Shown here piece after piece: positions 7,161 through 16,059 of a stretch of DNA of 64,000 bases. The notes below the pieces were generated by a model. It saw only the letters and a list, made by a program, of their open reading frames with translations, had not been told where the DNA came from and ran no database searches. Origin of the DNA: Gammaproteobacteria bacterium (GTDB taxonomy: Bacteria > Pseudomonadota > Gammaproteobacteria > Pseudomonadales > Halieaceae); NCBI GenBank assembly GCA_024742415.1, contig JANSYN010000001.1, positions 310,001 through 374,000 of the forward strand, written 5' to 3'. The translations under genes were made by a program, and so were the position numbers. Numbering within the stretch: position 1 is the stretch's first letter; each line of letters starts with the position of its first letter.

Positions 7161-9644
7161 ATGACTATGCGGCGATCCGTTCAGTATGTGCTTGTTGTTC
7201 TGCTGGTATGCGCGCTAGCGGTAGGGCTGGTCGCACACTTCCTGGCCTCGGGGGCTCTGGGTAACAGGCAACCTGTTGGAATGGTCACGGCGCTGCCACG
7301 AGATCCGGGTTTTGTGCTGGAAAAGGCGCAGCGCCAGGCTGCCGTGCAGCCAGCGCACCTGCTCCCGAACACTGGGGCTCGCCTTGTTGGTCAGGGCGCC
7401 GATGGTACGGTGGACCCGGCAGCGGACAAGGGTCTGGCGGCGACTGCGCAGCCCTCGGGCGTGGGGCGCACACGCGTGCAACCAGACAAACACATTTTGT
7501 TCGGCGACCTGCACGTGCACAGCACCTACTCATTCGACGCCTACAACGCCAGCCTGCCCATGTACCGCGGTGATGGGTCACACCCGCCCGGCGATGCCTG
7601 TGATTTTGCGCGCTATTGCTCGGGCCTGGATTTCTGGTCCATCAACGATCATGCTGAAGGCCTGACACCGCGCCAGTGGCAACAGACCAGGGACATGGTG
7701 CGCCAGTGCAATGCCGCGGCCGGTGATCCCGCCCACCCGGATATGGTGACCTTCCTGGGGTGGGAGTGGACGCAAATAGGCAATACCCCGCAGGACCATT
7801 ACGGCCACAAAAATGTTGTGTTGCGCGATACCGGTGAGGGCGAGGTGCCCGCTCGGCCAATTTCCTCGCGCGAGCAACTGTTTCCAGGTGGGCAGGACCC
7901 CTTTAACATGCTGATGCGCCTTAGCCTGCTGGCGAGTGCGCGCGATGCAACGCAGCGTCAGCGTTATCACGATTTCATCCGTTTTTTGCAGGACCGCGAG
8001 GAACTGCCTGTCTGCCCGGGCGGTGTACCGGTGCGTGACTTACCCGTGAACTGCCAGGAGAGCGCGTCGACGCCACGCGAACTGTTTGCCAAGCTTGATG
8101 ACTGGGGCTTTCCCTATCTGGCGATTCCCCACGGCAACAGCTGGGGTTTTTACACGCCACCGCTCAGTCGTTGGGACAAACAGCTGCGCGCACACAGCGA
8201 TCCGCAGCGCCACGAACCCTTGATTGAAGTTTTTTCCGGGCACGGCAACATCGAGCAGTACCGCGACTGGCGCGCCGTGCGCCTTGACCAGGATGGCAAG
8301 GCGGTGTGTCCGCCGCCCACGCCCGACTACCTGCCTGAGTGCTGGCGTGCAGGGCAGATAATCGAGCAACGCTGCCTGGCCGCTGGCGAGACTGCGGCAG
8401 TGTGCGACGCGCGCGCAGCGGCCACGCGAGCGAACTTTATCCTGACCAAGGATTCCGGACACTGGACCGTGCAGGGTGCAACGGTGGAAGACTGGCTGGA
8501 TGCCGGCCAGTGCCGCGACTGTTACATGCCGGCCTACAACCATCGTCCGACCAGTTCCATGCAGTATGGCCTTGCCATCAGCGATTTCAGCACACCCGAC
8601 GCAGCGCAGTCTGCCAGCAGCGCTGTGCCAAAGCGTTTCCGGTGGGGCGTGATCGGATCGTCCGATGTACACACCGCGCGACCCGGCACCGGGTTCAAGG
8701 AATTCAGGCGGCGTAACATGACCGATGCGATGCTCGGACTGCTCGGGCCGCCGGCTTTCCTGATTGAGGATGAACCCCTGCCGGAGTTTGTCAGTCTCGA
8801 AGAGGTCGGCTTCAGTGGCCCGAACTTCGCGCGTTTCGCCTCGTTTTTTGGTACCGGCGGGCTTGTGGCTGTGCACGCTAATGGCCGCGATCGCGAGTCG
8901 ATCTGGCGTGCCTTGCAGGCCAGGGAAGTCTACGGCACCAGCGGCGATCGTATTCTGTTGTGGTTTGACCTGCTCGAGTCGCCTGCGCCGCAAGCAGCGA
9001 CGCACGCCGCGCCCGCAGGTACACTTGCGGCGACGAGCACCCCGGATAGGCCAATGGCGCTTGCCGGGAATGACACGCCGCAGGCGTTGCCACTGCGTTA
9101 TCCCATGGGCAGCGCTGTTGTGCGCAGCGCCAACCCGGTCTTTGAGGTCAATGCGCTGGGGGCGTTCGAGCAAAAGCCGGGCTGCCCCGCGGACAGCCTG
9201 CGCGCGCTGCCCGAAGATCGCTTGCGCAGCCTGTGCGGTGGTGAATGCTACTACCCGGGTGATGCTCGTCGTCCTATCGAGCGCATCGAGGTAGTGCGCA
9301 TCCGCCCGCAGATATCACCGGCAGAGGATGTCGGCTCACTGATCGAAGATCCATGGAAAGTCTTTCACTGTCGCGCCGACCAGCTCGGCTGCCAGGTGCG
9401 CTTTACTGACCCTGAGTTTGACGCGGTACGCCGCGACACCCTGTATTACGTGCGCGCCCTGCAGGCACCGACGCCCACCATCAATGGCGACCAGTTGCGT
9501 TGCGACGTTGACGCTAATGGCCAGTGTGTACGGGTCGATCCCTGTCATGCCGGCGAACCCACCGCATTTGAGGATGACTGCCTTGCCAATGTGGCAGAGC
9601 GCGCCTGGTCGTCGCCGATTTACGTGGACTACGCGCGCGAGTAA
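7161..9644 (+). CDS. DUF3604 family protein, secreted or membrane-anchored
   Basis: An 827-residue protein of the DUF3604 family. It starts with a hydrophobic segment (residues about 8-28) after MTMRRS, so it is exported or anchored facing the periplasm. The core opens with FGDLHVHSTYSFDAY, then FWSINDHAEGL and FLGWEWTQ, a PHP-hydrolase-like metal-binding layout. Later motifs GVIGSSDVHTARPGTG and GRDRESIWRALQAREVYGT are typical of the family. Several Cys pairs in the C-terminal third suggest disulfides. Biochemical role of the family is not established. AGGAG lies before ATG 7161. Convergent with the beta-propeller gene, 13 bp apart. Confidence 0.88.
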   Translation: MTMRRSVQYVLVVLLVCALAVGLVAHFLASGALGNRQPVGMVTALPRDPGFVLEKAQRQAAVQPAHLLPNTGARLVGQGADGTVDPAADKGLAATAQPSGVGRTRVQPDKHILFGDLHVHSTYSFDAYNASLPMYRGDGSHPPGDACDFARYCSGLDFWSINDHAEGLTPRQWQQTRDMVRQCNAAAGDPAHPDMVTFLGWEWTQIGNTPQDHYGHKNVVLRDTGEGEVPARPISSREQLFPGGQDPFNMLMRLSLLASARDATQRQRYHDFIRFLQDREELPVCPGGVPVRDLPVNCQESASTPRELFAKLDDWGFPYLAIPHGNSWGFYTPPLSRWDKQLRAHSDPQRHEPLIEVFSGHGNIEQYRDWRAVRLDQDGKAVCPPPTPDYLPECWRAGQIIEQRCLAAGETAAVCDARAAATRANFILTKDSGHWTVQGATVEDWLDAGQCRDCYMPAYNHRPTSSMQYGLAISDFSTPDAAQSASSAVPKRFRWGVIGSSDVHTARPGTGFKEFRRRNMTDAMLGLLGPPAFLIEDEPLPEFVSLEEVGFSGPNFARFASFFGTGGLVAVHANGRDRESIWRALQAREVYGTSGDRILLWFDLLESPAPQAATHAAPAGTLAATSTPDRPMALAGNDTPQALPLRYPMGSAVVRSANPVFEVNALGAFEQKPGCPADSLRALPEDRLRSLCGGECYYPGDARRPIERIEVVRIRPQISPAEDVGSLIEDPWKVFHCRADQLGCQVRFTDPEFDAVRRDTLYYVRALQAPTPTINGDQLRCDVDANGQCVRVDPCHAGEPTAFEDDCLANVAERAWSSPIYVDYARE

Positions 9645-9657
9645 ACCTGTCGGGCCG

Positions 9658-11487
9658 CTACGACGGCTGCCCGCCCAGGCGCGCGCACAGTGCGATGGGG
9701 TTCGCGTCCAGCGTGGCAGCGGGCTGCAGGCGCAGTTGGGCGCGCCGGGCCTGCTCCATGAGTGCGGTGATCCGCGCCTGAGCCCATGCGCGCTGCGCGG
9801 GCGTGGCCTCGGCTCCTTGGGTGAGCTGCTTCTGAAAGTTTGCTGCACTGCAGGCTGCCTCACGCATCAGCACGTTATCGTTGGCGGATACGAACTTTGT
9901 GATGCCGCCGCGAATGGGGCCGTAACGCTCGCCAAGGATCGCCGCGGTGCCCAGCCTCCTTACCGGGGAATGCGCGATGGTAAAACCGCCGTCGGCATCG
10001 ACCACGGTCACCGAAATGCTCTCTTCGGGGCTTGCAACAAAGCCGCGGACTTTGCCGGTGGCGCGATCGATGAGCCCGAAGCCTGCGCTTTTAAGTAACG
10101 AGGTGTTGCCGACTTCGCGCGTGGCGCCGATCGATACCGCAATCCCGTTGGCAGTTATCGTTGGGGTCAGTGCGTTGATGTTTTTGTGTCCGGGAAAAAC
10201 GTCAAGATCGGCACGCCACACCAGCTGTGCGGAGTCGCCGTTGTCCTGCAGCCTGATAATGTCATTGCGCGTGACTGCATAGATTTCTCCGTTGTCGGAC
10301 GACACGGCAATGGACGCGGCGACCTGGTCACCGACGTTGAATTCCCAGAGTTTATTAAGCATGTTGTCCAGCGCGATGACGTTGCCGTTTTCATCCGATA
10401 CGAAGACACGCTTGCCGTCGTTGGACACCGTCGGTGTTGAACCCGTGCCGCCATCAAACGCAAACCACGCCTTGATGACCGGCTTCAGGAAGTGGCCGGC
10501 CCTGGTAATTGCTATTGCATAGAGCGCGCCGTTGGCAGAAACACCGTCTTGGCTACCATCGGCCTTGTCTGGCGCGGTGGCGGCGATATACAGCCAGCCG
10601 CTGTTTGGATCCACGGCATAGTAATTGGAAACCTCGGAACCTGCGCCAAAAATGACGCGCACCATCTGCGTGAACAGGCCGCTGTCTTCCGGGATATCGC
10701 CAAAGACATCGCGGGCTACTTTGTCACCGCGCGCCAGCACCCAGTGTGGCGGCATGTTGGCGACCGTCGCAGCGGCTGGCTCGCCCGGCAGGTCAAAGGG
10801 TCGTGCGAAAATGGGTTTGCCGGTCTTGCGCGACAGGCCAATCACTTTGCCATCCTGCGTGACGCTGATCAGCGCATCCAGGCGTTCGATGTAATTCATG
10901 CCCCAGGCATGCGGGGCGACACCTGCGCCGTCGTATTGCAGCCCGGTCGGAGCCTCCCAGAGGATGTTGCCCTCAGGCGTCACCGCCCAGGCGTGGTGGT
11001 AGGTGGCATGATAGATAATTTGCTGCGGCGGGTTGTCAGGGTCGGTGAGTATCAGCGGTGCACCAGCGCCTTTGCGGTCGCCCCTGTGGGGTAGCGTCCA
11101 CAGCCGTTCACCGGTGTCGCCATCGAGCGCGACCAGGCTCACGTCCTCCCTGGGATACAGCGGACTAAAATACACACGCCCGTGATGGTCGATGGTAGGC
11201 CCCTCGGGCACATACAGGTGTTCCTCTACGCTCCAGGCCACCACTTGCTGCGGGGCAGTGGCGATCCATAGCTCATCGTTATTGTTGAGTCCGGCATGCA
11301 TGGTGTGAAAGGTCAGGGCAGGGCTTTGTGGCAGACCGCCGTTGCTGACCACTGGCAGGCCCAGTGCCTGCCACTGGCTGCCGCCATCGTCAGCAACCAC
11401 GCGTGGCTCGGGTACCTGTGCGAAGCGCTGCCAACCCCAAACGATGGCGGCGAGCAACAAAAAAGCGGGGATAATCAGGACGCGCAT
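9658..11487 (-). CDS. PQQ-like beta-propeller protein, membrane-anchored
   Basis: A 609-residue protein starting with an N-terminal membrane anchor (MRVLIIPAFLLLAAIVWGW) followed by repeated WD/PQQ-type blades such as VALDGDTGERLWTLPH, VTPEGNILWEAP and GKRVFVSDENGNVIALD. This is a BamB/quinoprotein-like propeller. No calcium or PQQ-dehydrogenase signature was noticed, so an outer-membrane or scaffolding role is as likely as catalysis. ATG 11487 chosen because it gives a normal signal anchor; the open frame reaches 11667 and a second ATG is at 11535. C-terminal region (TQGAEATPAQRAW) is helical and outside the propeller. Confidence 0.8.
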   Translation of the reverse strand: MRVLIIPAFLLLAAIVWGWQRFAQVPEPRVVADDGGSQWQALGLPVVSNGGLPQSPALTFHTMHAGLNNNDELWIATAPQQVVAWSVEEHLYVPEGPTIDHHGRVYFSPLYPREDVSLVALDGDTGERLWTLPHRGDRKGAGAPLILTDPDNPPQQIIYHATYHHAWAVTPEGNILWEAPTGLQYDGAGVAPHAWGMNYIERLDALISVTQDGKVIGLSRKTGKPIFARPFDLPGEPAAATVANMPPHWVLARGDKVARDVFGDIPEDSGLFTQMVRVIFGAGSEVSNYYAVDPNSGWLYIAATAPDKADGSQDGVSANGALYAIAITRAGHFLKPVIKAWFAFDGGTGSTPTVSNDGKRVFVSDENGNVIALDNMLNKLWEFNVGDQVAASIAVSSDNGEIYAVTRNDIIRLQDNGDSAQLVWRADLDVFPGHKNINALTPTITANGIAVSIGATREVGNTSLLKSAGFGLIDRATGKVRGFVASPEESISVTVVDADGGFTIAHSPVRRLGTAAILGERYGPIRGGITKFVSANDNVLMREAACSAANFQKQLTQGAEATPAQRAWAQARITALMEQARRAQLRLQPAATLDANPIALCARLGGQPS

Positions 11488-11775
11488 GCCTACCCTTAAC
11501 TGCAGTAAGTGGAACTCTACGCGGTGATTATTCATCAACCGCAGCCAAAACGCATCCCCGGCCCCACGCTGGACCCCACCTGGACCTGGTGTACACTCCT
11601 GAACATCAACAAGCGCAGCGCGCGGGGAACGGCAGTGCGATGGCCTGTGCAGCCCGGCACTGCTCAAGGTGCTTGCGAGCGCCGCGGCGGCACTGGGCCT
11701 TGGCTGCGCACAAGCCGATGCGCCGTGCAGGCCACTTGCGGCGCCGTTGGACTGTTACCGGCAGAGGCAGCGATT
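11488..11775. other. 288-bp divergent gap, no gene
   Basis: Divergent promoter region between the beta-propeller gene and the acyl-CoA dehydrogenase gene. The plus-strand frame through it is open and continuous with the dehydrogenase, but it has no Shine-Dalgarno or family similarity, and shows biased, low-information residues. No clear promoter hexamers or hairpin stood out. Confidence 0.4.
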
Positions 11776-13005
11776 ATGGCAATAGATTTTACCTTCAGCG
11801 AAGAGGTTGAACAGGCGCGATCGCGCATTCGGGAGTTTATGCGCGATACCGTGAAGGCGCGCTACAAGACGCTCAGCGAGAATGCCCAAACCAGCGAAAG
11901 CGACTGGCGCGCTGCGATCAAGGCACTGCGTGAAGAGGCGAAAGCGCGGGGCTTCTGGTTGCCCCATATGCCAACGGAGGCCGGCGGTATGGGGCTGGGT
12001 GTGACAGCGCTGGCGGCGGTAGCCGCAGAGGCGGCCAAAGTGCCCTATGGGCCTTACATCATGAATGCGCATGCGCCGGACGAGGGCAACATGCACACGC
12101 TGCATCACTTTGCGACTGAATACCAGCGCGAAAAATTTTTACAGCCCTTACTCGATGGCCAGATACGTTCCTGTTTCTCGATGACCGAACCCGAGGTGGC
12201 GGGCTCGGACCCTACGCTCATTCAAACCACAGCCGTACAGGACGGCGACGAGTGGGTGATCAACGGCCACAAGTGGTTCACTTCCGGCGCACGTGGTGCC
12301 AGCTTCGCGATTGTCATTGCCCGCACCGACCCGGACGCAGCGATACCGCAGGCGCGCAACTCCGCGTTTATCGTAGAAACCGACACCCCGGGGTTTGAAC
12401 TGGTGCGCGATGTCGAAACGATGTCGGGCAGCCACAATCACTGTGAGATTCGCTACAACGATGTGCGCGTGCCGGCCAGCCACCTGCTGGGCGAGCGGGG
12501 CGGCGGCCACAAGCTGGGCCAGGTGCGTCTGGGTCCTGCGCGACTGGCGCACTGTATGCGCTGGATAGGTGAGATCGAGCTGGCGCTGGAGATGCTCATC
12601 GATCGCGCGCAAAAGCGCTTTGCGCACGGCTCACTGCTCAGTGAAAAGCAGGGCATTCAATGGATGATGGCGGACAGCGCCATGGAACTCTACGCCGGCA
12701 AACTCATGGTGCTGCACGCGGCCTACAAAATCGAGCAGGGGCTGGATTTCAAGCAGGAAGTCTCGATGGCCAAACACCACGTGGCCAACACCCTGTGGCG
12801 CGTGTGTGACCGCGCCGTGCAGGTGCACGGCGCGCTCGGCTACTCTACCGACTCGCCGCTCAGCGGGATGCTCCAGCAGGCGCGTTGGGCACGTTTTGCC
12901 GATGGTGCAGACGAAGTCCACCAGATGCGCATTGCCGAAATACTCATGCGTACCTATAACGCCGAAGGGTCGGTGAATGGTGCGGTGGGTGGTTTGCCCT
13001 TGTAG
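11776..13005 (+). CDS. Acyl-CoA dehydrogenase
   Basis: FAD-dependent acyl-CoA dehydrogenase of 409 residues, introducing a trans-2 double bond into an acyl-CoA. The N-terminal helical domain begins MAIDFTFSEEVEQARSRIREF. The middle beta domain shows CFSMTEPEVAGSDPTLIQT and WVINGHKWFTSGA. The C-terminal domain has VQVHGALGYS at the FAD/dimer contact. ATG 11776 is chosen because it matches the family start. It is transcribed away from the beta-propeller gene and followed by a SnoaL gene. The chain-length or ring-substrate preference is not decidable. Confidence 0.9.
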   Translation: MAIDFTFSEEVEQARSRIREFMRDTVKARYKTLSENAQTSESDWRAAIKALREEAKARGFWLPHMPTEAGGMGLGVTALAAVAAEAAKVPYGPYIMNAHAPDEGNMHTLHHFATEYQREKFLQPLLDGQIRSCFSMTEPEVAGSDPTLIQTTAVQDGDEWVINGHKWFTSGARGASFAIVIARTDPDAAIPQARNSAFIVETDTPGFELVRDVETMSGSHNHCEIRYNDVRVPASHLLGERGGGHKLGQVRLGPARLAHCMRWIGEIELALEMLIDRAQKRFAHGSLLSEKQGIQWMMADSAMELYAGKLMVLHAAYKIEQGLDFKQEVSMAKHHVANTLWRVCDRAVQVHGALGYSTDSPLSGMLQQARWARFADGADEVHQMRIAEILMRTYNAEGSVNGAVGGLPL

Positions 13006-13164
13006 ACTGCGCAGCGGCAAGTCGGGATGCTGTGCACTGCAGGCCCCTGGCCGGTTCGTAAAGCGCGGCTTTTGCCCTACACTTTCAGGCGCAAGTGCAA
13101 GTTTGAGTTTACCGTTCGCCAGGCTGCGCCGGTGCAGGGCGCTTTTACGTCAAGGAGTCATGCC

Positions 13165-13593
13165 ATGAATGAGAACAACCCCGCTTACCAGATGTCGTTG
13201 AGATCGCGCGAATGCCTCAATACCAAGGATAAAGAAGGCTGGCTGGCCATGTGGGCCGAGGACGGCATTATCGAAGACCCGATCGGGCCAACGGCACTTG
13301 ATCCCGACGGCAAGGGCCACGCAACGCCCCAGGCGCGCGAGGCCTTTTATGACCGCAATATCGCCAACTCCACTATTGAGTACATCATCCACGACACCTA
13401 TACCTCTCACCTGGAGTGCGCGAATATCGTAACGCTCAATGTGCAAATGGAGATCGGCGGAAAACGCTACAGCCAGCAGGTGAACGGCGTGTTCTGCTAC
13501 GCCTGCAACGAAGAGGGCAAGCTCACTGCATTGCGCGGCTACTGGGAGTTTGACGAGGGCATGGCAACACTCAGGGAAATCGACGCCGCCTAG
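13165..13593 (+). CDS. SnoaL-like (NTF2-fold) protein
   Basis: A 142-residue protein with the NTF2/SnoaL cone fold: N-terminal helix SLRSRECLNTKDKEGWLAMWAEDGIIEDPIGPT, then a curved sheet ending in LRGYWEFDEGMA. Family members include ketosteroid isomerase, polyketide cyclases and limonene-epoxide hydrolase; here a dehydrogenase lies immediately upstream. AAGGA before ATG 13165. The specific reaction is not inferred. Confidence 0.8.
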   Translation: MNENNPAYQMSLRSRECLNTKDKEGWLAMWAEDGIIEDPIGPTALDPDGKGHATPQAREAFYDRNIANSTIEYIIHDTYTSHLECANIVTLNVQMEIGGKRYSQQVNGVFCYACNEEGKLTALRGYWEFDEGMATLREIDAA

Positions 13594-13606
13594 CAGCGCG
13601 GGTACC

Positions 13607-13669
13607 GACCGCTACTACTGCCGCTACTACCGACCGCTACTGCCGCTACTGCCGCTACTGCCGCTTTGC
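13607..13669. repeat. 9-bp tandem repeat at the end of the PNPOx-fold gene
   Basis: Units of CCGCTACTG occur in tandem at 13634-13642, 13643-13651 and 13652-13660, flanked by degenerate copies (CCGCTACTAC at 13621, CCGCTTTGC at 13661). The unit is a multiple of three and is read on the minus strand as a Gly-Ser-Ser tail of the flanking protein. Confidence 0.8.
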
Positions 13670-14208
13670 AGTGCTGCGCTGGTGGTGTCGCGCATCGCGC
13701 CGCCGTCAAAGCTGATCGTTTTTTCCGGCACCACTTCGATGATGATGCGCGCCGGCGTATCCAGGAATGCCACGAAGGCCTCCGGTGTAGGCGCAGGGCT
13801 GTTGGCGTGGCGAGCGAAATCCGGATAGAACCAGTCCTTGGTCGCCTGGTCCCTGTGCAGTATGGCGTGCCCCTTGAAGGTGATGGACTGGCTGACATCG
13901 GCGTCAACGCCAGCACTGGAGATGACCACGGCGCAGCGCGGGTCACGCGCCAGGGCCTTCATACGGGCGCGCTGCTCGGTGGCGGTGCACCAGATGCGGC
14001 CGTTGCGCCAGATGTAGCTCATGGTCACCCCCATACCGTGCCCATCCCGGTTGGTCCAGATGAAGGTCAGTTCGTTCTGCGCCAGCAGTAGCTGTTCCTG
14101 CTTCTGGCTCGCGAGCCCGTACCGGGTGACGTCATCGTAGTCTTTTACGGGTGTCTGCGCCGGGGTGTGTGCTGACGTATCGACCGAGCCGCTTGCTGAA
14201 TGGGCCAT
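13627..14208 (-). CDS. Pyridoxamine 5'-phosphate oxidase-fold protein (paralogue 2)
   Basis: A 193-residue paralogue of the 6490-7005 product, with the same split-barrel blocks (FIWTNRDGHGMGVTMSYI, RARMKALARDPR, IIEVVPEKTISFDGGAM). It differs by an N-terminal 20-residue Ser/Thr/Ala-rich extension and a C-terminal low-complexity tail (SGSSGSSGSSGR) coded by the 9-bp repeat. Start at CAT 14206-14208 with AGAGGA upstream on the minus strand. Convergent with the SnoaL gene, 33 bp apart. Cofactor undetermined. Confidence 0.85.
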   Translation of the reverse strand: MAHSASGSVDTSAHTPAQTPVKDYDDVTRYGLASQKQEQLLLAQNELTFIWTNRDGHGMGVTMSYIWRNGRIWCTATEQRARMKALARDPRCAVVISSAGVDADVSQSITFKGHAILHRDQATKDWFYPDFARHANSPAPTPEAFVAFLDTPARIIIEVVPEKTISFDGGAMRDTTSAALQSGSSGSSGSSGR

Positions 14209-14402
14209 AGAATCCTCTACATTAGTGAAGCGCGTTGGTACACTTTGCGCAGGGCGAAAAAAAGAAACAGTACGTCCTGACTGTTTTATGCTAAGGTACC
14301 ACGGTCGCTGCAAAATTCAAGCATGCGCGGGCAGTTTGCAGCGGTTGAGCGCCGTGCGAGTGCCCACAACAGGAATAACAGTACGAGGGAGAGCCAACGT
14401 CT

Positions 14403-15173
14403 ATGGGTCGTGTAGAGGGCAAAATTATTCTGATTTCCGGGGGAGCCTCCGGCCTTGGGTTGGCGTCTGCACGACGACTGGCACAGGAAGGCGCAACAGT
14501 GGTGCTGGCCGACATCAATGAAGCGCAAGGTCGCGAAGCGGCCGCAACCCTGCCCGGCGCGCACTTTGCGTTGTTGGATGTCACTCAGGAGCAGTCCTGG
14601 ATTGCCACCATCAACGACGTGCTAGCCACCCATGGCCGGCTGGATGTGCTGTTCAACTGTGCCGGTATCGTGCGACTGGCGAACATAGAACAGACCACCG
14701 AGGACATCTGGCGCCAGGTCAACGCCGTGGGTACTGACGGTACCTTCTATGGCTGTAAACATGCCCTGGCCGCGATGAAAGCCAGTGGCGGTGGCTCTAT
14801 TATCAATATGTGTTCTACCGCGAGCATCCAGGGCGGCCCCGGCATCTTTGCCTATGCCGCGTCAAAGAGTGCGATTCGCGGTATGACAAAATCCATCGCG
14901 GTACTCAGCGCGCAGGAGGGTTACGGCGTACGCTGTAACTCCGTCCACCCCGGCAACATGGAAACACCGATGCTCAGCGGCGTGCGTGACATCGTGCGCG
15001 AAAACGATCCCGAAGCAGCGCAGGGCATGGATCGTATCTGGGTGGGCGAGCCAGACGACGTCGCGCATATGGTTGTGTTCCTGGCCTCTGACGAGTCGCG
15101 CGCCGTCAACGGTGCCGCGATGGTGGTGGATAACACAACAACAATCACTGAGGGCGTGGTGCCGCGGCATTAA
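14403..15173 (+). CDS. SDR family oxidoreductase
   Basis: Classical SDR of 256 residues with SGGASGLG at the cofactor site, NCAGIVRLANIEQT, MCSTASIQGGPG before the active site YAASK, and the PGNMET loop after it. ADIN after beta-2 fits NAD(H) use (inference). Start ATG 14403 with AGGGAG upstream. Likely co-transcribed with the SnoaL-like gene 98 bp downstream. The reaction on a hydroxy/oxo substrate is unspecified. Confidence 0.9.
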   Translation: MGRVEGKIILISGGASGLGLASARRLAQEGATVVLADINEAQGREAAATLPGAHFALLDVTQEQSWIATINDVLATHGRLDVLFNCAGIVRLANIEQTTEDIWRQVNAVGTDGTFYGCKHALAAMKASGGGSIINMCSTASIQGGPGIFAYAASKSAIRGMTKSIAVLSAQEGYGVRCNSVHPGNMETPMLSGVRDIVRENDPEAAQGMDRIWVGEPDDVAHMVVFLASDESRAVNGAAMVVDNTTTITEGVVPRH

Positions 15174-15271
15174 CGCCTGCGCGTGTTCGGGCATGGCGAT
15201 TGCAGCGGTGCCCGAATCGTCCTAAAAAAACCGCGTTTACGCTTCGCGCAGAACGCCTGTCTGGAGTTGAC

Positions 15272-15745
15272 ATGCAAGACATCGAAAAACTACAGATCAG
15301 ACAAGCACTGATCGATAACTACAATTGTTACGCCGAGGGCCTGGACAGCAAAAACTGGGATCTCGTGCGCAGTTGCTTTGCATCACAGTTCTATATCGAC
15401 TACGGCGCGATCAGCGCAGCCTCGGGTGACCCACGCGTCGCGCGCAAGCTTGAAGACTGGATGCAGCACTTGCAGGCAGTGATCAACAGCTTTGACATCA
15501 CGCGGCACACGATCACTAACCATCGCGTGGTGATCGATGACACGCAGGTCAGTTGCAAGGCCTACCTGGTTGCCGACCACGTGCGCTTTGCGGATGCGAC
15601 GCAGCCCATCGTCGGACCGGACGACGTGGTGACCGTTGTTGGCGAATACCACAACCACTATGCGCACATCGACGGCGCCTGGCGAATCGTGCGATCGGCA
15701 CTCGCGGTGAACTGGACGTCCGGTAACCTGGCGCTGTTTGGATAG
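15272..15745 (+). CDS. SnoaL-like (NTF2-fold) protein
   Basis: A 157-residue SnoaL/NTF2-fold protein. MQDIEKLQIRQALIDNYNCYAEGLDSKNWDLVRSCF is the usual two-helix start of the SnoaL_4 type; HTITNHRVVIDD and GEYHNHYAHIDGAWRIVRSAL form the sheet. Related proteins are ring-hydroxylating dioxygenase beta-type or dehydratase folds. ATG 15272 with GGAG upstream. It follows an SDR gene on the same strand. Confidence 0.8.
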   Translation: MQDIEKLQIRQALIDNYNCYAEGLDSKNWDLVRSCFASQFYIDYGAISAASGDPRVARKLEDWMQHLQAVINSFDITRHTITNHRVVIDDTQVSCKAYLVADHVRFADATQPIVGPDDVVTVVGEYHNHYAHIDGAWRIVRSALAVNWTSGNLALFG

Positions 15746-16059
15746 ACACCACCTGGCGTTGCAAGGTGCATAGAGCGGCAAACTTGCGCTCTGCGCGATG
15801 GCGGCGCGTACGCCCTTGATGGGTGTCCCTGGGGCGCGGCGCTTAACCGCGCCAGTGCCGCGCTGCACATCACCCTCATGTCCGCCTTCATGTACGCGCA
15901 CTGCCTTGCCTGCCGGTCCATTGGCAGCACGGTTTGCTGGTCCCGGTTGACGCGGCGGTCAATCCGTTATCGGTGCCCCCTGGTAAAGGGCCATCATTCG
16001 CTATTGCTGTTTTGGTGTGCGAGCATGGCGCTTTATTCAAGGAACAAGCGTGGTAAGTA
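15746..16059. other. 314-bp gap before the AGCS transporter gene
   Basis: No gene supported. A short weak hairpin (GAGCG / CGCTC, 15771-15789) follows the SnoaL gene but lacks a T-run. The rest is presumably the transporter's promoter region; no confident hexamers seen. Confidence 0.3.

Noticed and set aside
8040-9173. Minus-strand frame of 377 codons inside the DUF3604 gene
   Set aside because: Antisense shadow of a recognised gene, with no motif.
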